DNA of 64,000 nucleotides from the NCBI GenBank assembly GCA_023690525.1, contig CM043022.1:27719806-27783805 (forward strand), read 5' to 3'. The translations under genes were made by a program, and so were the position numbers. Each line of letters begins with the position of its first letter. The first letter of the stretch is position 1. The notes under the pieces are model-generated. The model was not told the origin of the DNA. It worked only from the letters and a program-made list of their open reading frames with translations, and searched no databases. Positions 19,991 through 32,244 of this stretch are shown here, one piece after another. The DNA is from Holotrichia oblita (Eukaryota; Arthropoda; Insecta; Coleoptera; Scarabaeidae).

Positions 19991-21655
19991 CTTACTAAAG
20001 TAAAGCCAACAAACAAAAATACGTAATTTGCATGCAACATTTTTACTTGTCGAATTCATACTTGCATAAACAATCGATGAGCTTTAGAGCAAAAAAAAAT
20101 TCAATTAAAATCAATTCACGTTTAAAGTTTTTGGAACGAAGCTCCGAGTGTATTCAGTCGTAATTCTTGACAGAATTCGAAATCAAATAGGATTCAGAAG
20201 CTATGTGGAGCAGAAAAGCAATAAACACATCAGATAATATCAAAACGCGTAGAATTAGATGAGATAGAAGTAAATGGAAGGAAGCCAAATCGATTGTAAT
20301 AATTTTGTCTTGAATAGAATTCAAGATACATCATTGTCCGTTCTTATAAAATAAATCAGAAATATCCAAAAATAGATATCCGATGGGTTCATACAATTAA
20401 CAATAACGTAACCTAACATGATCCGGGATTGCCAACATTAAATTCCAATTAACAATATTTCCGGTAAAACGTATATCTCGATAGACTCGAAATACTTGTC
20501 GACAAGTACCTATGCCTGCGTGGAATTACGAAACGCGTCGCCTCCACGGTAAAACGGTTTCAATCATCAATCTCCAATTATATCCGTTGGGTCCCTTCAT
20601 TTTCCACCCTCTCTCGCCTTATTCCTTCGTTCGACGGCACAAATTTGATGTTCCAATTCGATTTAATATCGAACTACTATCTATCTCGGTCATCCTATAT
20701 CCTTCCGTCTCTAACGTAAACATCAGGAGCACAAAACATCGTCGGAGAAGTGGATGATTTATGTAAACAGGGGCTACGCCTGTACTGTTGATTTTAAATT
20801 TGGACCGAGATGGGGAAATATAACGCTTGTTTAAATTTATTTAAGACGGGGTTCGGGTAAAACCCTACTGAACACATATAGTCCTAGTTGGGCTAAATTA
20901 TATGGGGATCGGGTTTATGATCGTGTTAATAGTTTGTAAATAGATATAAATTGTAATAATTTGACACAACTAATATCGGTTTCTTGATATATCTTATACT
21001 ACCACACATTATATTTTAATGTATGTACATATATATAGAATATTTGCAAGTGTGATAAATGAGGTAATTTTGAATGTTAAAATTTCCTTATACATCGTTC
21101 GGTTATCAATTGTTACAAATTAAGAAAAATGACCATCATAACTGACGCAATATGGTGGATAAAGGGCTTATATATAAGTTGGTTAGCGAATTTGTTAAAA
21201 AATTGGTTTCGTAAAGTTTAATAAATGACGCATTACCGGTTCATAAGTGCTATTAGTTGCATGGTAAGCTTCATAAGGAATAAATGGGTAAGAAAACATT
21301 TAAATAAGTTAAACTGTATGGGACCGCAAAATCAGTTAAAACTGATTATAGGAACAGATATGCAGTTCACGTGAACAGATGTAACAACAGATCAGTCGAT
21401 AAAACCTGATGAAACTGTTCAAAGCAGTTCCGGCCTTGTGTTGGATTTATTTTTATAGAAACTAAATGCATAAACAATTTCAACAGTCCTAACACATCAC
21501 CCATGCTCAGAATATACAATTTTCCTCAGGTCCCCAAAATTTGATCACCCTCAAAAGTCCGTCTTGTTACCTACTAACTTCCCACTAACTTCTTGTGAAG
21601 TTTTTCATACAACCAATGGACTTTCTGAGCGTCACCGTGCATTTTTCACAGGAAT
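19991..21655. other. Intergenic, nothing recognised
   Basis: AT-rich spacer. 20500-20760 is more GC-rich and has an 81-codon open frame without family resemblance. Confidence 0.4.
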
Positions 21656-21659
21656 ATAT

Positions 21660-22505
21660 AGTCTTCATGCAGAAAGATATTGCGAACTACCGCCCAATGT
21701 CCTTGCTTCCGACGTGTTCCAAAGTTTTTAAGAAAATTATGGCGAATAGATTGATGTCTAGAATAGAATAGATTGATGCGTTAAGATAATGTGCAAAAAG
21801 CTGTTTCAAGTTCTTCGTTGGTCCACTTTTGTTTTTGGTATTTGTGAATGACTTAACTCAGTCATTACAGAATAAAATTGTAGCTTGTATCAATATGCAG
21901 ATGATACATCTGTAATAGACAGTAGCGAATCATTTGACCAGTTATCAGTAGTGAGTACTGAAATCATAGGGGATATGATGACGTGGTGTAACAAGAATCA
22001 TTTAACACTGAATATAAACAAAACGAGTTTTATTGTATACAGGCACACCAAAAAGTGACTTTATATTAAATACAATGAAAAATCACTACCACAATTTTCA
22101 GCTTCAAAATTTCTGGGAGTAACGTTTGACGATTTCAAAAATTTTTATTCTCCAAAAGAAGATTATTCGATGTATACTCTCTTTGACGCGTACTACATCA
22201 TGTCGAACCTAGTTTAAGGAACTAAATATACTGACGCTTCCGTCTATCTATATTTATGAACTATTGAAATATGCCTTGGTAAGTATCTAAATCTAGTATC
22301 CCAACGAGAAGAGGCAACCATTTATTTATTTCTGCCCATAAGGCAAAATTCTAAGAAAAGGGACCATATTATGCAACAATTAAAGCCTAGAATGCTCTTC
22401 CAGACAACCTAAAACGCTTACGGGACAGTAATATTTTTTATAAAGAAGTTAGACAATACCTTATTGATGGGTGTTTCTATAGTTTTCAAGAATTTATGGC
22501 ATAAT
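21660..22505 (+). mobile_element. CR1-like LINE fragment
   Basis: Plus-strand pieces of a reverse transcriptase: DIANYRPMSLLPTCSKVFKK (fingers), then after a deletion GPLLFLVFVNDL, MQMIHL in one frame corresponding to YADDTSVI in the next, MTWCNKNHLTLNINKT and FSASKFLGVTFDD. The C-terminal YYATIK, NALPDNLKRLRDSNIFYKEV and YLIDGCFYSFQEF end the element near 22500. The palm segment with the first catalytic Asp is missing. Dead copy; assignment to the CR1 group is by motif style. Confidence 0.7.
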
Positions 22506-22557
22506 AATAATATCATTATGTTTGACAATGTCGATATCCAACAGTGATCTTAAACAA

Positions 22558-22579
22558 TATATTATTATTATTATTATTA
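22558..22579. repeat. (ATT)n microsatellite
   Basis: About seven units of TTA/ATT just after the LINE fragment; possibly derived from its tail. It produces poly-Asn runs in minus-strand frames, which are not genes. Confidence 0.8.
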
Positions 22580-24884
22580 TGATTGGACTTGTACCAACCA
22601 TACGTACATACATAGTTCTGAGCCCTGGAAAAATGCCAAAATAATTCATGTCCACAGACCAAGAAAACCGAAACACATTTAATTGATGGGTATTTATCGT
22701 AATCAAGGTCATTATTGCATTTCCCAAGGAGCAATAGTTTGCCTTTCTAACTATCACACACACATGGCACAGCACATGGTACAGCCGTCGTAACAACAGA
22801 CACTATAAGGCTTCTAACAAAGAGGGTCATTAGATACAGAAGTCTTTCCATAAAGTATGGTGTCATAAATTCATTGCCGCTATCAAGCTACAAAGAAACC
22901 AACACATCCAAACCCGAAACTAATCGAATGGCCAGTTACCTTACCAACAGATCATTCCAATTCAAAGCAGCCAAGATCTCCTCCTGTTTCATGCCTTTTC
23001 TATCCACTACATTGATTTAAAAATCAATTTATTGCAATACACAATTAATTGTTTCGTAAAAAATTACTTCATCGCTGACTGAAATCTTGACCAACCTATG
23101 CCGCTTCTTCAGTCCTTTCTTCAAAAGTGAAGAATCAAGATATTAAATCTCATCAATTCCGAGGTGATGGCAGTGATTAAAAGAACTGAAGACATTTAAG
23201 CGGAGCACAAACTCTGTAAGACAACCATCTGCTGTTGTCTTATCTTAGCCAGCTCTGTTGATAATGCTGGTACAAGACTATTATTAGCTTACACTTCTAT
23301 TAATTTGTTGTCTGCTTTTATACAAGCGCTTCAAATTGGTTTGGAATGGCCAAATGCCAATGATTGAGACTATAAAAGGTACAAGCTAAGTGGCTGCGCA
23401 TCGGCACTAAAGCTGCTAGAGATACCCGTCCTGCTGACATCCACATGAAAGCTACTGCAAAATGCTTCAATGGGCTTTCTTTCAACAGTGGATACCAGCA
23501 TTTTTTTCTAAATAAATAAAAAGTCATTTTGTGTTCATCATCTCGAAATCGCTATGTTATTGCGTAACAGTCTACTAGTCTGCTTGTATATCACATCTAC
23601 TATAATTTTTTAGAAGTATCTGCAGTCCTTTACAACTGTTTCTGATGAAAAAAATGCACTGGAGATATCACCACTGCACGTAGTAACTCCTGACTTCTTA
23701 GAAACAAAAATATTTTCCAAAAATAACCTACTGATACAATTAATTTAGACAAAAGACTTGGTTGAATTAGCAGAAGGCAAAGAAGATTCTATAAAATAGG
23801 AGTAACAAAAGAATAAGTATTGTTTCTTAAACCACTTTCCGTATCGTAAATTACCTCAATCCATAAGAAGTTCAGTTAAATTCAGAATACGGTTTGCTTT
23901 AGCTTTGTGAATTATCAAGAACCCCTGTTATTTCAAATTGTGTTCCCTCTAAAATCTTGAGATCCACTTAAGACTGTCTTATTCAATTTATATAACAGTA
24001 TTTCAGTAATGTTGCTTCCGTCGCTGCACATATTTTAGGAGTAGCTGGACATACTATTCCTTTGTATTTTAAAAGGATTACACTCCTTCATTGGAAAAGA
24101 ATTCTCCTATCTTGGAAGATGCATACAACTGCATTATGAAGACCGGCGTTTGCGTCCGCATTTTCATTAAGATCATGCGGAGATAGTATTGTGTTTGGCT
24201 GCATTCCCTACAGGATAAATAGAATTGTGGTGTTCGCTGTCCTTAGATAGGTACTTCTCGTTTACATCCTCCTATGCAAATACTGCAACATAAATATGCA
24301 CGTCTTGTGTCTAGATATATGCATATAGTAGTGCAACAGCATTGTACAGGGCATATAGAACAACGTGTTTTATTTGCACTTGGGCAAATATACATACATA
24401 CACATACATAAATTCCGAAGAAACAGATTCGCGTTGGATGCATTGTTCAGTTGTATGGATAAAATGGATTTTGTCGGTGTTGGAGAATTTATGGTTTTAT
24501 TCTATATTACCTACTGAAAACTTTCAAACTTCTATAATAAAAAAACTAGAGAATCATTTAAAAGAATAAATGTTTCCAAGAAGGTCATAAAAGTGAAATT
24601 CTTAAGGGTTACAGTATTAAGAAGGATAATTTTGTAAAAGAACTAGTACTGTTTTCAAACTATGTGAAGGTTAGGTTTTAGAACCAGTTCAATAATTTAT
24701 GCCAATGAAGATTTATGACTTCTTTCTTGTAAGTGGGTACCGTCTTGAACTACTAACCCATGTTGGAATACAATTGATTGAGCTATATTACATGCGACGA
24801 AGATCCATGAGATTAAAAAAACTGCAGGCAATTATTTCAAATGCAGAAACCCAGTTACAAGGTACACTTATCGAACTTAATCCC
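22580..24884. other. Intergenic, nothing firmly recognised
   Basis: Around 22920-22990 a frame reads RMASYLTNRSFQFKAAKISS, weakly like the SYL.NR.f region of reverse transcriptases; too little to call. The rest is AT-rich without family resemblance. Confidence 0.4.
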
Positions 24885-24888
24885 TTAA

Positions 24889-27416
24889 CCCTCCGTTAAG
24901 CGCGCGGCTTCTTATAACACGGTTGATCGCGCTGTATCTCCTAGATACATGTACATATATGATATGTTACTTACAATCTAAACAATTTTCGCCCAGATGT
25001 CTTTCTATAACACTGTACTAAATGCATCTGACTGTTACTTCTAAAATAGTTATAGCCTTTTGAACAAAAAAGTGAACTATTGTCAACTAGGGCAAATACA
25101 GACTTTTGGCTGATTAAGCGAACTTTAAATAGTACGGAGTAAATCAAAAACACACATTTGAATAAAAACCATGAAGTTTACTACTCTTCGGCAACAATTA
25201 TTACATAAATATATAACACATACATGATAAAATTATTCTAATTGGCCTTTAGTATTCAGACAGCTTTCACAAGTAATTTTTGAATGCTGTTTCAAACATA
25301 AACATATGCCGCATTGTTCACAACGATAAGCGCTAAATGATGTTTTTCTGTTGTATTGGTAACAGGGTTGACAGCGTTGTCTTTTCGGTGCCCTTGACGG
25401 TTCCGGCTCGGATTCTTGTTGGGGTTTATATTTTTGTAGGAAGATTTTCACATCTATAGGAAGACTTGCAATTTGGGTTCTAATTCGTTGTTGCTCTTCT
25501 ACTAGATTTAGAGCCAGTTTTTTCAAATAATCTAGCCTCGAAGTATATACTTTTTGATTTGCGAGATAAACGATTCTAGAATTCAGTCCCGCAACGTTCA
25601 TAAGGTGGTAAAAAATCACCATTGGCCACCTTCTTGTTGATCTTCCAACATTGTAAGTGGCACAAAGTTTATCCACAACATCTACGCCGGATTTTGTATT
25701 ATTATAAAATAAAATTATTTCCGGTTTCTTCGCAGGGTCATTGGAAACTTCTTTTGAACCAACATGCATACTTGAAAGTAATACAACGGTTTTTCCTTTT
25801 TTCGGAACGTACGAAACGAGAGTCTCGTCTTTGGTATAGCCGAATAAGCTGCTAAAACAGGTTCGATTTTTCGGACATACAAAAGTCGGCGGAAGTTCCC
25901 TTTTATTTCTTCTTATTGTGCCCACATAAGACAGCTTATTTTTTTCCAGCTACTTCACTAGCTTCAAACTGGAAAACCAGTTATCCGCAGTAATGTTCCG
26001 ACCAGATCCAAGAATAGGTTGAGAAAGGCGCATTACTACCGAATCTGCCGAATTTGATTGATGGAAGGGTCCTTCAGGCTGTTGTCCACAGCATATTTCC
26101 ATATTAGCGGTGTAATACAATTTGGCATCACTTAGACAAAATATTTTTATTCCATATTTATTTGGTTTTGATGGAATATATTGTCTAAATGAGCACCTGC
26201 CCCGGAAACCTGGCAACATTTCGTCGATTGTCACATTTTCGCCTAGATTATAATGCTTTTGACAGTTTTCTACGAAAGCAGTAAAAGTTCTCTTACTGCC
26301 GCCAATTTATCAACTTGACGTCGCGTATCTCTGGTATTCCTGTTGTCGAATCTTAGGCACCTTATCAAAAATCTAAAGCGTTTCTCCGACATTGTCATCC
26401 GGAAAATGTGTATTCCTAAACCATCAGTGGCCCAAAAATCGCTAAGTCGTTGACGAGCTCCTCGAAATACACCTGCCAAATACAACAATCCCAAAAAGGC
26501 TTTAATTTCTGCTTTGTTTGTAGGTCGACAATCTCTTTCCCTTCCAAATTTTTCACGTACATTTTCTATATGTTGTAGTCCATTGCACTAATAAATTTAA
26601 AATGATCTCCGTAAAAAACAAATTCCAACACTCGAGCTCAGTTTTGGCATTCCTCGCATCCTGTCCCTCGACACCCGGTAATTTCGTAACAATGTTATGA
26701 GGACGTGTTTTTGAAATTTTAGGCGGATATTTTTTCCAGTGTGTCCCATCTTTTCCTAAAATTACTTTCATGTGACAAAAGATATAAAATAAAATTACGA
26801 ACTCACCAAAAAGTCATCTGTTTCTGCTTCAGCAAATTCTTCTTCGTCATCGCTAATTTCATGATCAGTATTTGAATCCACTGACCTCATTTCTATGCGA
26901 TCGTTTGTATCTGATTCATCAGACTCGCCAAAATCTTCGGCTAGAACATTGTCGCTCGCTTCATTTTCTTCAAAAATAAGACGCTGTATTTCGTCAATGT
27001 CTTCCTGTTTTGATAAATCGAAATAGTTTTTCGTACTCATTATCAACGCAATGAATATTTTCAAGCACGAGGCATAGAGGTTATGTCGTTTATTGATGGA
27101 GTATAACAAACGAATAACAGTCAAATGACAGTTTTGTCAACTATTATGTCGTTGCGCATGTTATGTATAATTATTTCAAGAATTGTATCGTCGATAGTCG
27201 CGCTGTATCTGACGGATACACGGACAACATCATTTACATTTTATGACAATAGCGGCAAAACCAAAGGGAATTTGGGTTTATCCTTCTAGGAAATGTTTTA
27301 AAACACATTACGCTAGGAATACACTCCATCCTGTAATTCTAATATTATTCGTTTCCAAGAAAATTGCAAATAAAATAAGGATGTATCTGTTGGATACATG
27401 CGCGACTAACGGAGGG
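24889..27416 (-). mobile_element. piggyBac element, 2,528 bp, TTAA duplication
   Basis: Ends CCCTCCGTTA...TAACGGAGGG match over most of 16 bp and are flanked by TTAA at 24885-24888 and 27417-27420, the hallmark of piggyBac. Subterminal copies of TGTATC-N5-GATACA lie at 24933-24949, 27204-27220 and 27382-27398, as expected for internal repeats bound by the transposase. The transposase is described at 25233-27040. Moderate decay suggests a comparatively recent insertion. Confidence 0.93.
25233..27040 (-). pseudogene. piggyBac transposase, few disabling changes
   Basis: Start Met at 27040 (MSTKNYFDLSKQEDI), an acidic N-terminus, then GTHWKKYPPKISKTRPHNIV, FLGLLYLAGVFRGA and DFWATDGLG. The catalytic triad and fourth Asp are readable: VTIDEMLPGFRG (near 26225), ITADNWFSS (near 25980), and TKSGVDVVDKL (near 25675). 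The C-terminal Cys-rich domain (CQPCYQYN, CEQCGICLC, CESCL) is complete, ending at TAA 25233. Breaks: a frame change near 26800, one near 26570, an apparent missing T near 26285, and an in-frame TAG at 25952-25950. Otherwise conserved. In life, a nuclear cut-and-paste transposase. Confidence 0.9.
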
Positions 27417-27719
27417 TTAAACAGTCATGATTGGTTACTCTCTCTTGATACTATACATAACAATGACGGTTAATAATAAGGTTGAAATGGCAATGGAGGT
27501 TACCAGCAGGATATTCTAATAATCTTCATTATTTCGGTCTTGATATGTACATTTTTACTGATTCCATTCAACTAAAATTGGAATAATTTTGATCGTGTTT
27601 GGCAAAATATATTTTGACCTAGATAATTTGAATTTAGACAAATACAATCGTAAGTATAAATAATAATGATGGGAAGTCTTCTGTTTCGATGTGGTAACTT
27701 TGAATTCAAAAATAATTTT

Positions 27720-28640
27720 CATAACAGATTTTGAGAATTGCCTCCACTGTAACGCCCATAAACCTTGCTAATGTGTTTTATACTGTTTCTAGTAGCGATG
27801 ACAAGCGTTATTTGGTCGTGTCTTGGGAGTTGGTTGACTTTGTAAACAATGTATGGTCCTCAGAGAAGGTCATTGGAATCACAAGAGCCCTCCAAACCGC
27901 TTACCAGAGGATTGTGGCGTCTAGCTGCAACGCCTAAAGTCTTTCTAACAAACTTTGAGGTATCTGTGAAGTTGGTATTTGTACACAAACCATGTTGCTT
28001 TAGTAACGATTCTAAGATTTTTATTTTTCTAGGCTTCTAAGTATCTGATGTGAGTTTTGACCACTCTCAACCAAAACAGAGACCTGTATGTAAGTATGGG
28101 CTCAATAAACGTGAAATATATCAGAATTTTCATTTTCAATGAGAGCTCAATCGCACTACAGGGAAAATGAGCAACTACCACCTGATGGGTGGAAAGTCGT
28201 TGATCCAATAAGATGCTCAAATAAAGTACCGAAAGGACAACTTGCACGGAAAGCAAGCGGTAAGTCATTTGGTCTTATTAATTTTGTGTTATCGTTTCGA
28301 GTACCACCACAGGTACTCCGGCCGGTACCGGTTTCACAGACGACAGAATGTCTCCACGCTTAGTCGAAAATATGTGGTCCCCAAACAAAAAATTACAAGA
28401 CGAACCAGAAACAAATTAAATCTGAACGCCACATAGTATCAAAAGCACTCGCAACATCTAAAATGATGGCACCCAAAACTTTGCGGCTTTCAAGTGAGTC
28501 AAGGATCGTCTCTGTCAACTTATGGAGCTAGAAATTAATTGGCATGACCTACCTGAATCCAAAATTGTTAGTCCTAAATCACTCCCCTTTTCGGCGCTTT
28601 ATCTCTGAGTCTGTCGAGAACAATTGCTTCAGCAGTTTTA
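27720..28640 (-). mobile_element. Jockey-like LINE fragment
   Basis: The minus strand gives, in changing frames: NNFGFR, LHKLTETILDSLESRKVLGA then IILDVASAFD (palm, first Asp), FSTKRGDILSSVKPVPAGVP (family: GVPQGSVLGP), ILLDQRLS, then FTFIEPILTYRSLFW and KTHIRYLEA. The stretch NKNLRIVTKATWFV follows, then YQLHRYLKV. Order and spacing fit the RT and thumb of Jockey elements. The segment with YADD is not recognisable. Dead. Confidence 0.65.
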
Positions 28641-28644
28641 GCCA

Positions 28645-30715
28645 ATCAATAATAAATACTCAATGTCTTGGTTAGATAATTATTGGCTCTAAATGTCAAG
28701 GAAAATAGGTTTGTCCATCTATGTAACTTCTTCTAACCTCCTGCCTAATTGTAATTGTCTCCTGTGCCCAATTCAAATTCTAATGACATGCACATATGTG
28801 ACACTTGAAATTATTTTTAAATGAGCAAATGTCATCTACAGGTTAATGAAACACAATCTGTGTTTGGTGCAGCTTCAAAGCAGGAGGTCTAGATATGTTA
28901 ATGGCTCGAAAACACTGCTATAAAAGAGTGTATCTACTTTAGCTCTTGCATGATTTGTAATTTTACTGTATTAAAGATGCAGAGAGACAAGCTGAATACT
29001 TCTGCAACTATCTCTTTCTACTGGACATAACTGGAAAAGTTTTATCACAACTATCTATCATTGATGTCGTATTGCAATATAGTTTGGCCAATTAATTGAT
29101 ACTGTAATACCACCCTATAAATACCTAAAAGCGTAAGATATTAATGAAGATCGTTAAAATTAATAAAGCTACTATTATAAGTAAGCACAGGATAGCTCTG
29201 ACCCCTGAAATGAAATTAACTCGGTCTTAAATTCAATTAGATCCATCTTTGTCAATATTTTATAGTTAATTTTATTAGATCTTGGCAAGGGGTCAGAAGA
29301 TCTTATATTAATTTGCCTTTGACCATCTTAGTCATATCGTTTAATTGGAATAACGCTGTAATAAACTGCAGTAACCCCTAAGGCATTTAACGAAATTGAC
29401 AGAACTAATTTGTTAGAGGGTATATTTTGGGTTTTGTATGGCTTCTAGCTTTCATATACAGGCTTTTTTTCTTAAACATTAATTTCCTGTAAGCATTTTT
29501 TCTAACTCGATTCGCTCCAGGATTAATTACATTCATAACAATCCGCAACGTGGTTCTAAAAACCTACACAGATAATGAATTTTTTGCCCGTTCTTTTATG
29601 AATGTTCATCCTGTTGTAAACGGCCTAAAATATACAAAATTATTAAACACGCAAAAAATAGCGTGAAACGGGTGGAAATGATTTTTAATTTAATTCAAAT
29701 TACCCGTTTCGTGTGGTTGATTTATACATGGAGCTATCAAGTCCAACTTTTTTTTTCTATATTAAAGCAAATTTATTCAGCGTATGCAGCGCTACAAAAA
29801 TATCCCCTTTGTTGTACGAGCAACAATAGTTAACGTTTATTTACTATTTTTTTCATGGAAATGTATATTCATTTTTTGTTTGAAGTTCATAAAATCTCCA
29901 GATATACTACAAGCGTAAACGTGAGAAACGTGTACAGTTTCGTTTTTATACATACAACCGTATTTTTATTATTTAAAATAAGATATTTGCTTCTACAAAA
30001 AATTGTGAATGGTATGAATAATTTGGTACCATTGCTTTAACATAATGTGCGCATTTTTCAGAGTCTAATATTATTACGTGAGAAATAGTACATGAAAACG
30101 TATAGTAGGTAGCTACTATACTACGTAGATATTATCAAGTAACACGCAAGCACGTGAAGATGAGTAAGAATGATAGTCTAATTTCGTTTCCGGTTTCACT
30201 CAGAAAATTTCGCCTGAACTTCCAAGTACCATTTATTATTAAAATGAATAAGACATCTCGAGTGTACAAAAGCTGTATTAAAAATTACTAAATTGATGTA
30301 GAAAATGCGAACAGGCACACACTAAACAGAAATAAAAGAAATTCAATGAAAGTTAGAATTGCATTGAAAGTGCGGCTGCCTGTAACGTACTGCCCATTCT
30401 CTGGAAGTCGTAGGTTAGAGTTTAAACATGAAGTTGCTCGGTAGTCAAACTTCGACGACCAGATGTTTTCCAATTCCTTATTATTATTATTATTACTACT
30501 ACTAATGCCGATTGTTTCATCGAAAGAATTAAAATTAATCAAAAATGAAGATGACAAAAAAAGAAATGATGTGTTTCATTGCATAAAAAATTGTTAATTA
30601 AGAAAAGGACAGCTGTCAAATGCACGGAAATTATCTATATTGGTTATCAGGAAAATATCTTCTTATGCGAAGCATTAACCTCTTGATTTATTGATTGATT
30701 ACTATCAAGACAAGG
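28645..30715. other. Intergenic, nothing recognised
   Basis: AT-rich spacer with a TTA-type microsatellite at about 30479-30503. No family resemblance in short open frames. Confidence 0.45.
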
Positions 30716-30719
30716 CAGT

Positions 30720-31245
30720 TATCCCTAACACTGCGCCCCACTGGGCCTACTGTCTTGTTCGTGGCTTGATTTAGTTTTATTGAAATACGTTAGCTTCTTC
30801 GATCAGGTTTAAAAGCCTATTTGGTAAATCCTTCTCCCCTAGTAAATCATATGCGCTTTGCATAGTAGCCCTACGTTGATCTAGAGCTACGTCTTCAAAA
30901 GGTTCATCTTTATACATCCCCATCTTGTGCAAGTGACCTTTTAGACAGCCATGTCCTGTTAATAGACATGTTACTGCCCTAAGCTGAGTCCTGTTTAATG
31001 CAAGTAAGTCAGCAGTTAATCGCTGTGACGATCGTTCCATCATCTTTTTGTTGTGACTTTGTCCAGCTATATGGTTCCAATTTAGTTGGTGTTGTTTTAT
31101 AATCCACCATAGCTTCGGTCTGGTAAATTTCATTTGGGGACCCGCCCTCGCTAGCTGGGCTGCAGTATCATTGCCCGCTATACCCCTTTGTCCCAGCACC
31201 CATACCAAGGTGATCTAGTTGTTTCTGGCCAGAATAGTTAGGTTT
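30720..31245 (-). mobile_element. LOA/I-like LINE 3' fragment (end of RNase H)
   Basis: A 143-codon minus-strand frame (31208-30777) begins WVLGQRGIAGNDTAAQLARA, the end of an RNase H domain where the family has W.PGH.GI.GNE.AD.LA (His changed to Gln). It continues LNWNHIAGQ, LLALNRTQLRAVTCLLTGHG, LKGHLHKMGM and ends LLNLIEEANVF. The zinc-knuckle-like segment between GM and AYDLL is shortened. A GC-rich 3' untranslated piece follows to about 30720. Related to the LINEs at 17815-19990 but a separate, 5'-truncated insertion. Confidence 0.7.
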
Positions 31246-31419
31246 TGCAGACTAACCTCTTACTACAAGAAGTGACTATGGGAAGCAAAGAACAGAGCTA
31301 AGGATGCAGGGCGAAAATTTATTTCGATATTCCTTAACATTTCTTTCAACTGTACCGGCACTTCTACACCATACCTTTGTTGATTTTGGATATTAATTTA
31401 TAGTAGGCAATCTTTTGTC

Positions 31420-32110
31420 TGATCAACACTTTGGCTTCCGCGAAGGCTTGTCGATTTTCAGCTAGTCCTGATCACGGAGGAATGGAGCTGCGTTATTCTA
31501 CTGGGGATTTTGCGTCGGCTTTCGATTCAGTATGACACGATGACCTCCTCTTTAAAATATTCAGGTTTGGTATCAATCCCAATCTGATCGCGATAATCTA
31601 GTCCTACCTATCTGGAAGAAGTTTTGCCATCACCTTGACCATGTCTCGGCACCTAGACTTATTAGAGTTGGCGTCCCATTGTTATACACAGAACTGTTTC
31701 TCTTGTTCACCAGTGACATCCCATGCTCTCCTAGTTTATGACTCGCGGCGTATGCTGGCAACACCGCTATGTTTACCTTATCCAAAAACGATGCTCTTGT
31801 TTGTCGTAATGTAAATGAAACCAGCAAATGATCGCGCTTGTGATGATTGCCTATTAACGGCTCAAAATGTGTGGCTGTGAGATTCTCTAGAAAAAGAAAT
31901 CGACCTTCAATTAACATCTTTGTGAGTGGTGAGAGAGTCTCCTGGTCAGCAGCTTTAACTCTCAAACGCAGAGACTTAACGCTTTTCATAACAGCGCGGT
32001 ACGAATTATCGCAGTGGCCTCATGGTTTGTCTCTAATTTACAAATCCATACAGACCTGGATATACCTATCATAAGCAACTATGCGAGGACGCTGGCCAGA
32101 TCCGCTTTAG
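31420..32110 (+). mobile_element. Jockey-like LINE fragment (RT domain)
   Basis: Plus-strand pieces: FGFREGLS (about 31433), GDFASAFDSV (palm, first Asp), LLFKIFRFGINPNLI, LSGRSFAITL, RLIRVGVP, SDIPCSP and a decayed AYAD region (here read as VYDSRRMLA). Then LPINGSKCVAVRFSRKRNRP and YARTLARSALERA near the end. Many frameshifts; catalytic YADD not intact. It lies tail-to-head beside the minus-strand LINE at 30720-31245. Confidence 0.65.
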
Positions 32111-32244
32111 AGAGGGCCTCCACCACCTAGTGAACACGCGGTCCATACTAGAAGAACCATAATAGCGCAATGCCACGACCTCCCACCTTTACACACAAAT
32201 AAATCCTCTCATTCCACGGTAAGATCGAACTGCTCAATTAAGAG

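Noticed and set aside
22494..22796. Minus-strand frames with Ile or Asn runs
   Set aside because: They are translations of the (ATT)n microsatellite.
26756..26806. Possible 51 bp GT-AG intron in the piggyBac transposase
   Set aside because: Donor GTGAGT and acceptor TTTTAG look good, but splicing leaves the two exons in different frames and 51 bp is very short. A frameshift mutation explains the break better.
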